From positions 17,907,001-17,971,000 of the forward strand of contig CM054182.1 in NCBI GenBank assembly GCA_028829895.1: a stretch of DNA of 64,000 nucleotides. The letters are read 5' to 3'. Positions 1 through 15,400 of the stretch are shown here, piece by piece (position 1 is the first letter of the stretch; the number at the start of each line of letters is the position of its first letter). A model generated the notes under the pieces. That model was not told the DNA's origin. It did no database searches and saw only the letters and a program-made list of their open reading frames with translations. The DNA comes from Sinotaia quadrata (taxonomy: Eukaryota > Mollusca > Gastropoda > Architaenioglossa > Viviparidae). The translations under genes were made by a program, and so were the position numbers.

Positions 1-784
1 CTCCACTTCTTCCAGCATTCTCTAGCATTATGGTATATTTCTGTGATGGACATCTTGTGCAAACACTGACGTAAATATAACATTAAAAATATTAACAAAT
101 AATACTATTATTGTTTATAGTAAAACATCCTGTTGATTATTCCGATGGAATCTGTCAAAGTTGTTGGTAAATTGTGGGATCTCACTTTTCAAATACTATT
201 GAGTTCACTGACATCACGTTGAGTTTTTATCCAATCAGAACATCTTTGGTTGGAGGGTTCCACATCTGCATGCTGGAAGGATAGTGTATATATATATATA
301 TATTTCATTGTCCCCAGCAGGAGAGCAAATACTCCCAGGCTACTGAATCAAAGGATTAGTGCTCCTTAACCCTTCAAGAGAACTGCATGTTCCATATTTT
401 AAATGAGTTCACAGTTCCAATCCCTTCAGGTAGGCAGCCAGGATGGTCTTTGATAGTGGATGTTTCAAGTGCTACTTAAATGGTTTTCACATTGACAGCT
501 TTTAACGTTATGATGAATTTACCCAGAAACACTTAAATGTCTTGAATTTAGTGGGGATTTAAAGAAAATAAGGATAGCAAGTGCAAGGCCATATCCACTA
601 AATAAACAAAGTTCTGTAACTCTATACCAGAGTACACTTTTCCAAATTAAGCTGTGCCCTTTGCTTGCTTCATCTAATCCTTATGTAAGCACACTAACTC
701 ACTGAAGTCTAAAGGTTACACACATCTTGTTAGGATGCCTACACACAAACAAATAACAAGATGGCGTATAGAAATATGGCTACA
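1..784. other. Downstream flank or distal 3' UTR
   Basis: AT-rich sequence with a short (TA)n at about 287-304. I see no coding region or RNA gene. Confidence 0.6.
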
Positions 785-992
785 CACTATATCTCAGCTT
801 GTTTTATTTGGAGCCACTGTGTGGAACCAGTCTCTAGGTCCTGTTTAGACTACACAGTTCAAAGGAGTGCACAGTGGTTCATGGTGCTTCCAGGATCAAA
901 CACAATTTTGTTTTTGTGAGATGACTGAATGACAGATCTGGCTATTCAACACTACAATGCCCTTTGTCTGCAAGACTGCTAGTACTGGTAGA
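785..992 (-). other. LRP1: 3' UTR of LRP1 (extent inferred)
   Basis: Sequence after the stop up to shortly beyond the first AATAAA signal. The true end is not visible; a longer UTR running towards position 1 is possible. Confidence 0.5.
803..808 (-). terminator. Candidate polyadenylation signal AATAAA
   Basis: The plus strand reads TTTATT, i.e. AATAAA on the gene strand, about 185 bases past the stop. It is the first canonical signal I see after the stop codon. Confidence 0.5.
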
Positions 993-1166
993 CTATGCAA
1001 AAGCCTTTTTTCTAGAATTTGAGACATCATGCGTTCCAAAATATTTGATGGCAAGACCATTATCTGAAAGTTCCTGTTCTTCATTTGGCTCCTGAGATAA
1101 CATACGTGTGCTTTCAGTTGTGTTGTTGTATGTGTCATAAACTGGGTTACTCCCAATATTTGTGCT
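993..1166 (-). CDS. LRP1: LRP1 exon 42: terminal exon, second NPVY and stop
   Basis: Starts at the acceptor TTTTTCAG|AGCACA in phase 0 and reads [19 protein letters not shown] to a C-terminus KKAFA and a stop at 993-995. The second NPVY aligns with NPVYATL of LRP1, but the overlapping YxxL is not kept (YDTY). The long N-terminal extension of an ATG-started frame here is intron. Confidence 0.95.
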   Translation of the reverse strand, partial: STNIGSNPVYDTYNNTTESTRMLSQEPNEEQELSDNGLAIKYFGTHDVSNSRKKAFA

Positions 1167-3373
1167 CTGAAAAAAGAAAGAAAGAGAAGAAATCATTGTT
1201 CGAGTATTATGACATCCAGTATGTAACATAACATAGTGAGTGCTGTTTGAAACTGAGCTTGCTTTTTGTGTTATTGGGTTTTAGATGAATTGACCTTTAG
1301 TGTTATGTTTCTTTTTCAGCACCCAAACTATGTGAGCCCTAAAATTGCTGTTGTGTTATTAGGTTTTAGATGAATTGACCTTTAGTGTTATGTTTCTTTT
1401 TCAGCACCCAAACTATGTGAGTCCTAAAATTGCTGTTGTGTTATTAGGTTTTAGATGAATTGACCTTTAGTGTTATGTTTCTTTTTCAGCACCCAAACTA
1501 TGTGAGCCCTAAAATTGCTGTTGTGTTTCCACTGCAGCAAGCCCGTAGCTGTATAGTGTATGTTACCCACTGCAAGCCCACAATGTTATATGCTATGTTA
1601 CCCAATGCAAGAAACCCATAATATTACATTATTTTATCCAATGAAGCAAGCCCATCAAGTTATAAATTTTAAGCTCAGAAACTCAGAAAACTACAATTTA
1701 TGTTATCCTCTGTAGAAAGCCCAGAAAGCTACAAGTTTTATATTATCCACTGTGGTGATCTCATAAATTGCATATTTTTAATGTTGCTGCACTCAGTGTT
1801 TTTGTTTACAACTGAAATCAAGACAAGGTAAAAAGATGAAACACAAAAAATAGTTAATAGAGATGCTTTGTATGAATCTAGTCTAAAGATGAACCACTAA
1901 AAATAGCTTATAGACTACAGAGATGGTATTATGGGTCAAGTCAAAAGACGAGCTTATAGACTACAGAGATGGTATTATGGGTCAAGTCAAAAGACGAACT
2001 TATAGACTACAGAGATGGTATTATGGGTCAAGTCAGAAGACAAACTTATAGACTATAGAGATGGTATGGGTCAAGTCAAAAGACGAACTTATAGACTACA
2101 GAGATGGTATTATGGGTCAAGTCAAAAGACGAACTTATAGACTACAGAGATGGTATTATTTATGGTTCAAGTCAAAAGACATAGACTATAGAGATGCTTT
2201 AGGGGTCCAGTCCTAAGGTAAACCTCTGAAACTGCATAAAGACAGAGATGCTGCAATGGACTCAGCTAGATATTAAAAGTCATGGGCTCAGTGAGATGAA
2301 TTGGATCAAGTGAGATGTAATAGCTCTTTGAGATGTTATAATGGATTTAAAGATGCTGTAATTGGGTCTAGAGATGCTGTAAAATGAATCTAGATATATT
2401 AAAATGGATCTAAAAATGACAAAACCTAAAGTCACATGTACTCACAGCATTGCCTGTAAAAATACAACCAGCTCCAAGAGGCTCCTCTTCATCATCTTCT
2501 TCATCCTCTGGATCACGTCGCATGTAAACAGGGTTGGTCACATTCAGGTCTCCATCCTGCATACGTTTATGGTTGTACTGGGCATCCCTGTAGTGACACA
2601 GATATAGGTCATAATACACATTCACAGACTTAAACATACTTTAAACTGGGCAGTATTGAATCTTAGACAGTGAAACAGATTACACTAGATATTTTTGTAT
2701 TCAATTACTCTGAAATATATTATACTGGATCTTTCTGTATCCATATATATTGAAAATACATTATATTGTACACTGTGATCATTGGTGATCATTTGACACC
2801 CACCCCCCCCCAAAAAAAAAAATTCATTATGTCATACTTCAGCTGGCTTTTACCCCAAGGGCTTGGGATTGTGTGTCTTAGTTATGAGGCAAATCTTGTT
2901 CACAAACTATGTTTGACCTAGATTCCATTTTATTTGGTCTTTAAGAGTTTTAATAATATGCACTTCTAACATAAAAGCAGAGAATTACTTTTGTCTAATA
3001 GAAAAGTCTGCTTTAAGTGCATGAAAACAACACGGGAGTTCCTACCTTCTCCTTCTTCGGTACAAGATGAATACAATAAGCACTGCCAAAACTATAATGA
3101 TGGTGACTGGAATACCGATCAAAATTCCTCCTTAATTAACAAACACAAAGAACAAAAGTGATTTCAGTATTTGCTGTCATCATTGAGATCATTATTAACC
3201 ATAAACAAAAGAAACAAGGAAAGCAATGCTATAAATAGTTGGAAGTGAATAACCATTTGAAGATATCACAAACTCTCACCCTATAATTCTCTCAATTAAA
3301 TAAATTAGCAATAGAAATGAGCTTATTTCTTCCACTGTTAAAAGTATTTAGTATTTATCCATCTATCTATATT

Positions 3374-3415
<42 letters not shown>

Positions 3416-6400
3416 CAAACACATTTTTTCAATATATGAGGTGTTTCTATTATGTTTGTTAAACACACTTTTATAATTTTATTTTTTAACAATTTACAAA
3501 ACAAAAGTTTTCTGATTTAAGATACTGATTTACTTTGGTTGTTTTTAATTATAAAAAGGTATTATGGCTGAATTTTGTCTTGTTGTTTTTAATTATAAAA
3601 AAGTATTATGGCAGAATTTTGTCTTGTTTTTAATTATAAAAAAAGTATTATGGCTGAATTTTGCCTTGTTTTGAAATTTTTTTAATGTATTACAATTGAA
3701 TCATGTTGTGTTGTTTCAAAATAAAAAGTATTATGTTTATATTTTGCTGCTGTTCAATATAAAAAATATTATCTTTGAATTTTAATGTGTTGTTTTAAAA
3801 TAAAAAATATGTCTGAATTTTGATGTGCTGTTTCAAAATTAAAAAAAATATTATGTTTTAATTTTAATGTATTGCTTCAAAATAAAAAAGATTAAAGCAT
3901 CCTGGATTTGAATATCAAGTCACTTGTAATTTTTCACCACAAAAGAAATCTATATAACCAACAGGATTAAATCATGAACAAATATTCATAGCTATTAAAC
4001 ATTTTTGTTGTCCTCTATATAATATAAATTTGTGCAAACTTCAACAAAAGAATCAAATACACAAAACAAGGTATTACTTACCCACAGGTGACTGTCCCTG
4101 AGACTGTCTTAAGTCACAGATTTTTCCAGAGTAACCATCATGGCACCTGTGCAAAAAAATAAAAAATACAGGCATTGAATCATATACTCATGCACAAAGA
4201 CAAATGCAGGCAATGAAGGGTTAGCTGTATTCAAAACATTTGTAGACAATGAATTGTTATATATGGATAGAAAGACGAATACAGGCAATTATATATGGGT
4301 AGAAAGATGACAAATACAGGCAATGAATCATAATGAAAGTACATGAAGACATAAATAAAAACAATAATTAATACACATGAACTCAAAATAAATACAGAAA
4401 ATGAATCATTAACCTGTACACAAAGGCAAATACTGGCAGTGAATAGTTACATCTGTACACAAAGACAAATACAGACAATGAGTCAATACATCTATACTCA
4501 AAGCAAAATCACTTGTAAAATCAAAGTAAAGACAAATCAGATGTATGATTTTTTTTAAAGGAGTCATGTCCTTGAATTAAAAGAAAAATAATCACTGGCA
4601 TGCATTAATCCTTTCAGAGTCGAGCTGGAATTAAATAGTTGAAAGCTCAGCACCGAAAAATTAAATTTTATGAATTAAAAAAAAAGAGGTGACAATGGAT
4701 TTTTTAACTTTTAACCCTGCATTTGCAAGTATCTCAGTGTGACCCATAATTTAGGTCATCAGATGTTAATTCTAAAATTGACATGAAGGGCAATATACAC
4801 CACATAAGAAGACAACTGCAAATACTTACTTGCACTGGTTGGTTGTGTCACACACACCACCAGGAGTACATTTACATGTTTCACAAAATTCTCCTTTGTA
4901 GACCTCTGGGCACAAACACTTAAATTTCAATGTTGCATGATCTGGAAAAAAAAGTATTTGATCAAGAATGAAATCAAAATGATTTTGAGACTTTTTTTTT
5001 CATTCCTAGTTTTCCAAGCTAATTTCCTTGTCCAGTATAGCTAAAATTGTTGAAACAAATAAGAATTGACTTGAAACAAAAATAAACTAATGGCTATTAA
5101 AATTTTGTAGTCGTGCTGCCAAATGCTAATTAAAAACAAAAGAATTAAATAATTCTTTAACTTAAAGCAAAAGAAAATAGTTGGTCATGAATTCTTTACT
5201 TAATGAAAAGAATAGTATTGGCTGAAGTCAGTATTTTAGTCATGATTTTCGGGTGTATTCTGTTTTCTTTTCTGGGACACTTAAAATATAGCTATAAACA
5301 GAAGGATGTTTCTTTGAGATTACTGTTACAAATTTTGAGTGACAGCAATTACCTGGCTGGGTTGTGATATAATATACCAGTTATTTCTTTCCATGGCTGT
5401 TTAAATTACTTTAAAACAGATATGTGCATTATTTATGAGGGCTGTGAATCAAATTAAAAATCTTATGGTGAATAAATGACTTTGCATTATTGAGCACACA
5501 TTAATAAAACAACAGGAGAGGAATGATGCTGGTGAACGAAAGAACCACAGATTACCAACTTGACTAAAATATTGGGTGGTAACAGTATGAAAAATAAATT
5601 GCAGAGATTACCGACTTGACTAAAGTATTGGTTTGTAAAAGTATAAAAAATAAATTGCAGAGAATACTGACTTGCTTGAGAAAACTCATTTATTGGATTG
5701 TAACAGTACATACAAAACTAAAATAAGAAGAAAACTGGTAAAGAAAATGTGGAGATTGCTGACTTTCATCAGAAAACTAATGTACTGGACTGTAACAGTA
5801 TAAAAAAATAAAAATGCAGAGATTACTTTCATTAGAAAACTAAAGTATTGGACTGTAACAGTATAAAAAATAAAAATGCAGAGATTACTTTCATTAGAAA
5901 ACTAACGTATTGGACTGTAACAGTATAAAAAATAAAAATGCAGAAATTACTTTCATTAGAAAACTAATGTATTGGACTGTAACAGTATATTCATATAAAC
6001 CCCGAAAAAATGAAACTTATGCAATAAAATAGTGGAGACTACTGATGTTATAAGACAACTAATAAAGTTTGATCAGTAGTGGTGTATAAAAAAGTCTAAA
6101 ACAATGAAATTGGTGCCAAAAAAAAGTGGAATTTAAAAAAAAAAAGAATCTCCCATAATGCCAGGGATAATAGACGTTATTGAATAAAAAGCACCAATGC
6201 TCTTTAGCAGGCAGCACTATAATTCCATTTGTCAGATCTGTTTGAGTTGACATTTTCGACAAAGTGAACAACAAAATATGTATCCATGTGATAAATATTT
6301 GATAAAATTCATACGTAATATATATGTTTTCATTTGATAAAATTCAAATGCAATATATGTTTCCATTTGATACAATTCATATACAATCAAGGTCAATATC

Positions 6401-9400
6401 TCTTCTTCCCCCCAAAATTCAAGTACATCTAGAAAACAGACTTCAAAACTCAAGAACATTTAAGGTGAGTGTAATCTGAGAAAAAGTAATATACGTGGAA
6501 GATTTATTTTGACATTTCAATTTGCTAATCAAATAAATACAACTGTAGTAGAAAACAAAATCAACTACATAAAGAATCAAGAAAACAATCAAAAATCAAC
6601 TTTGTAAATAAACAAAGTAAATTAAATCAACTATGTAAAGAGATAAGAAAATTAAATTCATTAAAGAATCAAATGTAATGAGAGAAAAAAACTAAAAAAC
6701 ATCTGCTTCGATATTAAATTTCTTTTTAAAATGAAATTCTGTATTTATTTATACACATAGTACTACAATCCAAAGGTGTGGAGTTCTTTGCTCACATACT
6801 TGGAGGGGGGGGGGGTAGGGAATCGATAGCAGTTTTATGTCACCACTGACTAGTGTTGATCATCTCTGATCATCTCGTCATCTGATTGTTCTCTAATCTG
6901 GAGTGCCCCAGTGGGACCCAACAGCCTCACACCTGTGTTGAGGTGGAGAGCAGAAGGGCTGGTGGAAGGGGATGAAAAAGATCACACCGGTTTGGTGCAT
7001 ACCCTCCACTGTTCTCCACCAGTGGGTGAGCTGACATACTATACTATCTTTGTACTTGTTTATGATTTCTGTATTATAATCCACAGGTGTGAACACTTAT
7101 CTCTCAGTCACACACACTGCACCATTTTTGTACTTATTATTTATGAATTCTGTACTACAATCCAAGTGTGAACAATTACTTACCTCGCTCACACACTCCA
7201 CCATTTTTGCATTTGTTTATGCACTCTGTATTGCAGTCCAAAGGTGTGAATGATGGTGGACAGTTACAGTCACAGTCTGTAGAAATTAAAATAACTGTAA
7301 ATGATTGATTTAAAAACTTATGAAAATGTTTAAATAAACGTTTTATTTAGCAACATAAATTTCACCCAAAATTGCACATTTGTGGTAATGTAGGACACAA
7401 GTATCTGTGGAAATTTATAGCAATGTAAGACTGTAGTATTTGTGGCATATTTTAGCAATGTAGGACTGTCATATTTATGGCACATTTTATCAATGTAGGA
7501 CTGTCATATTTATGGCACATTTTAGCAATGTAGGACTGTCATATTTATGGCACATTTTAGCAATGTAGGACTGTCATATTTATGGCATATTTTAGCAATG
7601 TAGGACTGTCATATTTGTGGCAATGTAGGACTGTCATATTTATGGCATATTTTAGCAATGTAGGACTGTAGTATTAATGGAACATTTGTGGCAATGTAGG
7701 ACTGTAGTATTTATGGAACATTTGTGGCAATGTCGGACACTGATTTGAGTAGAGAGAAGAAAGTATTGCAGTATGTAGCTGGAAAATGGCAGACTTATAA
7801 AGTGGACAGATTAAAAAATCCAATAATTCTTGTTTCTAGAATATATAAGTTGAACAGTATGCACATATAAAAACATGAGTGGAAAATGGCAGACTTATGA
7901 AGTGGACATAATATGGTGATAATAAAATCCAAAATCATTGTTTCTAACAGAACTAAGTTGAACAGCACACACAAACAGAAAACATGAGCACAGCAAACGA
8001 TACAGTTTAAGTCGAAAATACAATCAATCAAGTATAAAACTTCCAGACCAGTATGTTTGAGCCTATGTGGTTAAACAAATGGAAGCTGGAACATGTATTT
8101 TACTTCTCCGTCTCATCTCTACATTTCTCTACATACTAATAGACTGAACTACAGTAACTGGAAGCCTTTTCATTTAGTTTGGTATGTGAATGTGAATGTT
8201 GTTAAGCTGGAAGATAAAAAGAGAAACTTTTCTATGTAAAAAGAAAAAGTGATCAAATATGTAATATAAACCGATGTTAAATTTAGACTTAAGAGTTTAG
8301 TACATGTAATATAAACTCATATTAAATTTAGACTTAAGAGTTTAGTACATGTAATATAAACCGATGTTAAATTTAGACTTAATAGTTTAGTACATGTAAT
8401 ATAAACCGATGTTAAATTTAGACTTAAGAGTTTAGTACATGTAATATAAACCGATGTTAAATTTAGACTTAAGAGTTTAGTACATGTAATATAAACCGAT
8501 GTTAAATTTAGACTTAAGAGTTTAGTACATGTAATATAAACCGATGTTAAATTTAGACTTAAGAGTTTAGTACATGTAATATAAACCGATGTTAAATTTA
8601 GACTTAAGAGTTTAGTACATGTATCTGCTAAATGTTAACCACTGTCAAAGTCCTTTGAACATATATTAATACTACACAAACATTTACATGATTTTTTTCC
8701 CCAAACCTCAACTGTGAAAAATACAAAATTTAAGGAAGAGAAAAGAAACTTTGTTGCAAAGAAAATGTAATGCAAGGTACTAATTACAGGTAATTTACAA
8801 TCTACACAATAATTTTTTTAATTCTTTGAACTCACCTGCACGAGTAAAATTTAAGGTATGTTCACAAACTGCTTTACAAGTGACCAACTGGCAGTTGGTC
8901 AATGGGTCAAAGCCATCCGGACATCTGCATTTTTTAATGATGTCATTTGATATGCACTCTCCGCCATTGTAACAGAAATGATTTTTGCATTGTTCACAGC
9001 GTTTTCCTGCAAAGTATTCATTCCAGATCTAAATCTAAAAGTTTTCTGTAAAACTTAAAGAGTACAATATAACTAATTATAACAACAAAAAAAACCATTT
9101 TGTGACAAAGGAGAATATTAATCTAGAATCTGATTCAGTGCCCTCTTTCTTCACTCAATATCTTCTGCAACAATTGTATGCTTAATATAGTTGTTATGGT
9201 TTATTAGTCAAGAAAGAGTGGTTAATCAAACTAGTGTGAAGCATGCCACAATCATAGAAAGAGTGTTAGAATTTGCTTTTGTTTTAACGACTAATAAGGT
9301 CCATAGAGTAAATTTATACCTAGCTCTGAAAAGAAAGAAGAGAGAGAGGGAGAGAGAGAGAAAGAGGGAAGAAGCGAGAGAAAAGGAGGGAAGATGAGAG

Positions 9401-12400
9401 ACGGGGCACTGGACATAAGAGTTAGAAATATCAAAACAATGTGTTTAGGCAAGACATGTTATTCCATACTTTATATCACCATAAATAAAAGAAGGATGTA
9501 TTTCAGCCGATGTTTTTAAAAACAAATGATAAAACAATAATATGTAGCTGCCATTAACAAAGACAAATAATAAAATAGTAATGTGTAGCTTGCCATTAAA
9601 CAAAGAAAACAAACAAACAAACAATAAAACAATAATAACAGGTAGCTTGCCATTAAATAAAGAAAAACAAATAATAAAACAATAACATAGTTTGCCATTA
9701 AAAAAAGGAAAAAATAATAAAACAATAATATGTAGCTTGCCGTTAAACAAATAAAACAAATAATAAACAAATTATATGCAGTTTGACATTAAACAAATAA
9801 AAAAATAATAAACAAATTATATGCAGTTTGACATTAAACAAAGAAAACAAATAATAAAACAGTAATTACATGCAGCTTGACATTAAATATATGAAGACAA
9901 ATATTGAAACAACAACATGTAGTTTGACATTAAAGAAAAAAACAAATAACTTATAGCTTAACATTAAACAAAAAAAAAACAACAAATAATAAAAATAACA
10001 AAATGTAAACTGCCAAAAATAAATAATAAACAATAACATTGAGCTTGCCATTCAACAATGAAAACAAATAATAAAACAATAATATGTAGTTTAAACTAAG
10101 AAAGCAAATAATAAAACAATAAGAATATGTAACTTGCCATTAAACTAAGAAAACAAATAATAAAACAATAATACCAATTAGCTTGACATTAAACAAATAA
10201 TAAAATTTGGTAAGTTACATCTTATTATTAACTAAGAAAAATAATGAAACAATAATAGTATGTAGTTTGCCATTCAACAAAGAAAACTAATTTTAAAAAA
10301 ACAATAATAAAATGTAGCTTGACATTCAACAAAGAAAACTAATATTAAAACAAAAATAACATGTAGCTTGCCATTAAACAAAGCTTTGTGGTACTGATAT
10401 ATAGTATACCACTTACCATGATATTCTGGCAAACAAGTACAAGAAACTGATCCCATTGCTTGGTTGCAAATACCACCATTCAGGCAGTAACTATCACAAG
10501 TAGAGACATTTCTGCCACACCTGGCATCAGCACTGAAATGAGGCGGGCATCTGCAAAGATTGTGTTTCATTAATTCTGGAGCTCAAGCAGAAGCACTAAA
10601 AAAAATGGTTCTGAAAGACTGTGAGGATGTTAAACTGGAAAATTTCACTGAAAGACTGTGAGGATGTTAATTGGAAAATGTCACTGAAAGACTGTGAGGA
10701 TGTTAAACTGTAAAAAGTCACTGAAAGACTGTGAGGATGTTAAACTGTAAAAAGTCACTGAAAGACTGTGAAGATGTTAAACTAGATAATGGCAAGAAAG
10801 ACTTTGAGGATGTTCACACTGACAAATTATACCACCCTAAGTCTAGGCTAATCTGTTCTGATGCATTATACAATTTCCAAAATATTTTCAAATCATCAAC
10901 CTTATCCTGTTCATGGAGTAGTCCATGCTTTTATAATTCTTTGCGATATAATTCTTTTTTAATTTTACTTGTGGGGATTTTTCTTACTTGTCATGTGTAC
11001 AAAATATTGTCTCTATTTGGAGAATGTCAAAGCATGAAGAAACATGCAGTTACTTCTATTACAATGTGTCAATATGATGACGTGTGATAGTTTTATTACA
11101 TTCACTGCTCCAGGCCTGGATGCAGTGAAGGCTGCAATGTTACATAATGATGCATATTAAATTTATTACATGTCTGCCATGTTTACTGTCTTATGTTATT
11201 TACACAATGCTGTACGTTAGATTTATTACACGTCTATCACTGGTCTAGGCCCAGATGTTATGTTCACTGTCTTAATGTTAGTCACATAATGTTACATGCT
11301 AGATTCATTAAATGTCTATCATCTGTCTAGGCCCAGATGTTATGTTCACTGTCTTAATGTTAGTTACATAATGTTACATGCTAGATTCATTAAATGCCTA
11401 GGTCCAGATGCCATGTAAATTGTCTTATGTCATGTCAGTTACACAATGATGTATGTTAGATTTAATTACATTTCTGTCATTGATGTAGGTCCAAATGCTG
11501 TGTAAACTGTATTACTGTTATATAATGACGCATATTAGATAAAATTATATCTGTTGCTCTCTTGGTCCAGATGCATTGTGGACTATCTAAAAGGTACATA
11601 ATAATGTAAACTAGATTAATTAAATGTCTGTCAGTTTTTAGGCCAGTTAAGGTTTAAATAACCTTTATGTTAATGGAATTAAGATCCAGAAGGGTAACTT
11701 GAAAAGGGCAACCATTTATAGGGTGCATACATTTGATTGTACACTCCTAAATTAGAGAATTATGTTTCCTATAAAATCATTTTCAAAGTTCAAAACATTG
11801 CAGTTCAAATTATTTTCAAGATCACTGATTGGATTTAGCATTCTCTGTCAGCTGAATGGCTACTAATGAAATTAGATTATTACCATGTGACATCACTGCT
11901 ACCATGTATCAACAGAACAAACTTATGCAATGTGAATGTTGCTGACTTCCACCTGGTTTCAGAAGTGACTGATCTAAAAGATGCCACTCACTTGCTTAAA
12001 ACCTGTATTTGTAGAATGTCCCCACCTATAAGGTCTAGTCAAAATACCATGATTTCTTTCATGTTACATTTCAGTGCTTGTTTTTTATGTATTTGTGTCA
12101 CGGCATTTTAGTACACCTATTTTATGTATTTATGTCATCCAGATTCCATTTCAGTGCTTGTCTTTCATAATTTGTCATTCGACTGTTTGTCTTTCATGCA
12201 CTTGGATAACATAAATTTAGTACATGCCTCTAATGTGCTTGTGTCACATCTTTTTGTACTTTGTCTTTGTCATTTCAGCACTTGTCCTTTATATATTTGT
12301 GTCATATTTGTATCTGTCTTTCTTGTATCTGTCATTTTAATGCTGTTTTTCATGTAACTGGTTCATGTCATTCTTGCATTTTGTGTTTTTGCATATGTGC

Positions 12401-15400
12401 CATCAAATGTCATTTCATTGTTTGACTTTGATATAAATCTGTCATTTTAGTGCTTGTCTTTCTTGTATCTGTATCATTTTAGTGCTCTTCTTTCTTGTAT
12501 CTGTCATTTTAGTGCTCTTCTCTCTTGTATCTGTCATTTTAGTGCTTGTCTTTCTTGTATCTGAGTCATTTTAGTGCTTGTCTTTCTTGTATCTGTATCA
12601 TTTTAGTGCTCTTCTTTCTTGTATCTGTCATTTTAGTGCTTGTCTTTCTTGTAGCTGTATCATTTTAGTGCTCTTCTTTCTTGTATCTGTCATTTTAGTG
12701 CTCTTCTTTCTTGTATCTGTCATTTTAGTGCTTGTCTTTCTTGTAGCTGTATCATTTTAGTGCTCTTCTTTCTTGTATCTGTCATTTTAGTGCTCTTCTT
12801 TCTTGTATCTGTCATTTTAGTGCTTGTCTTTCATGTATCTGAGTCATTTCATTGCTTGTCTTTCATGTATCTGTATCTGCATTATTTTAGTGATTGTCTT
12901 TCTTATATCTGTGTCATTTTAGTGCATGCCTCTTTTGTATCTGTCATTTTTGTGTTTGACTTTTTTGCATCTGTGCCATTTTTGTGTTTGACATGCATGC
13001 ACGCACGCACAAAATCATTCCTGTACCTGTGCCATTCATGTGCCCTGTTTCTTTCATGATTGTGTTTTATGTCTTTTTAGTATTTATTTTTCATAATTTA
13101 ACATTATGTCCTCTTTCCTCTAGAACTTTGTAGATACCTAAAAACTGAGAAAACCATGAATGTGTGCAAGCATTTGTAATACAATGAAAAGACTGAAAAG
13201 AATTCTTAAACTATCACAAATCATCTAAACAGATTACAAAATATTCTGTTCACACTTTCATAATAAATCAACACATTGTCTCTAATGTCTGAAGAAAAAA
13301 AAAATGTATTAAATTTACTTATTACTTCTGAGTCCAATCTACAAAAGTAAATAAAAAACTTTTCTATGATGATTACCTGCACTTTGGGCTTCCATCCTTC
13401 AAAACAGTGCAAACTCCACCATTCTGACAATAGCCATTGCACACGTAATTCTCACAACTTTTCCCACTGTATCCAATCATGCAACTGCAATAAAAACACA
13501 TATTATAGTATACCACAAAATATGGGCTAGGTCAGCATCTTAAAATACAAATTAGCATGTGGCTGAACAGTTGATAGACCAAGACATTTCGTCTGAAGTT
13601 CTTATAAAACTGTAAAGGCTTTTATAAATATTGATTACAGAGATATTTGCAATCATAGGTATTAAAAAATGTTACTATTTTGTTTTAAGTACATTTTAAC
13701 CTTTAGAATGTCTGATTTATTTTTTCATAAATTATTCCCCCATCACAAACTGTCCTGAATCTTCCAGGTTTTACCATTTCCAATGCAGTTAGGATTAATA
13801 TCTATGTAACGTTTTCCATCACAATATGTCCTGGATTTTCCCAGATCCAAACGTTGTTTTGGGGATGTTTACCCAAAGGTTAAAACAAACAAACAAACAA
13901 ACCCTTCTTCTACTATTTATCACTCCTGTGTTGGAGTAAATGTCAGTTCTTCTACTATTTATCATTCCTGTGTTGGAGTTCTTCTACTATTTATCATTCC
14001 TGTATTGTAATGAGTGTCAGTTTTTCCACTAAACATCACTCCTGTGTCATAGTGAGTGTTGGTTCTTTCCCTCCCATGTTCTGTGTATACGTGCCTCAAC
14101 TTCAGCAACTTTGATTACTTCATGAATGTGTTGTGACATGTTTTAATTAAAATCTATGATGATTGTACTGTTGTCATTATGCTAACTGTTCTTCTGTCAA
14201 ATCATCTAAAGGATGTTATTATTATCTCTAATGAAAATGGGGAGGGGGTCATGTCAAACAAGGTCTGTCTGGTACTTCACTAATGCATGTACATACTGAA
14301 ACATACATTAATTACATTACTGTTTGTTACTGGCTCAAATTACTGTAGGTTACTAGATCAAATTTGTTTATTACTGGTTTCAATTATTTTTTCTTACTGG
14401 CACATATTATTGTTTGTTACTGGCTCAAATTACAGTTTGTTACTGGCTCAAATGACTGTATATTCCTTACTGCTGCTAGAATATATTAATGTTTGTTACA
14501 TTTTTTTTTTACTAGCAAACTGGCATAACATCAATTTCTGCCACTTACTGATACTCTTATACTTACCTCTATACTATTAATCCTTACTGATTTATATATT
14601 CAATTACTAATTTTTACTGATGCAATAAATCTCATTACTTTTTGTTACTTATTGAAATTTCATTGTTAGCTAAGCTGCACGTCCCAGTATCCCATTTCTT
14701 TTTATTACTAACACTGGAATTTCACTGCTAGTTGTGTTGCATGTTCCATACCCCATTACATTTTATTACTTACTAACACATTGGTTTTTCATTGCTAGTT
14801 GTGTTGCATGTTCCAGTACCCCATTACATTTTATTACTTACTAACACATTGGTTTTTCACTGTTAGTTGTGTTGCATGTTCCGGTATCCCATTACATATT
14901 ATTTTATTACTTACTAACACACTGGAATTTCACTGCTAGTGTTGCATGTTCCAGTATCCCATTATATTTTATTACTTACTGACAGACTGGAATATCATTG
15001 CTAGTTATGCTGCATGTGCCACTATTGAGACAGAAGCCAGACTGGCATGGCTTGATGAAGGAGCAGCGTTTTCCATCCAGAACAGCACCGTCAGGGCACA
15101 AACAGGAAGTCTTGTTGTCTGGGAGATTGAAGCAGATCTGAGTCTGCTCACAGGTTTGCTCTGTACATTTGCTTGTCACTGACGACAAAATGACATTATG
15201 ATGCCATAAAATATTTTTTAAATTGCCATAAAAAATTGTCAACTGCTCATGAATAGACTAACAGGAAGGCATGATGATCTGCATTACAAAACTTTACTAC
15301 AGTGTGTCAAGTTAACTCACACACATACATACATCCACGCACACACACACACACACATCCACGCACGCACACGCACACACACGCACGCATGCACACATGC

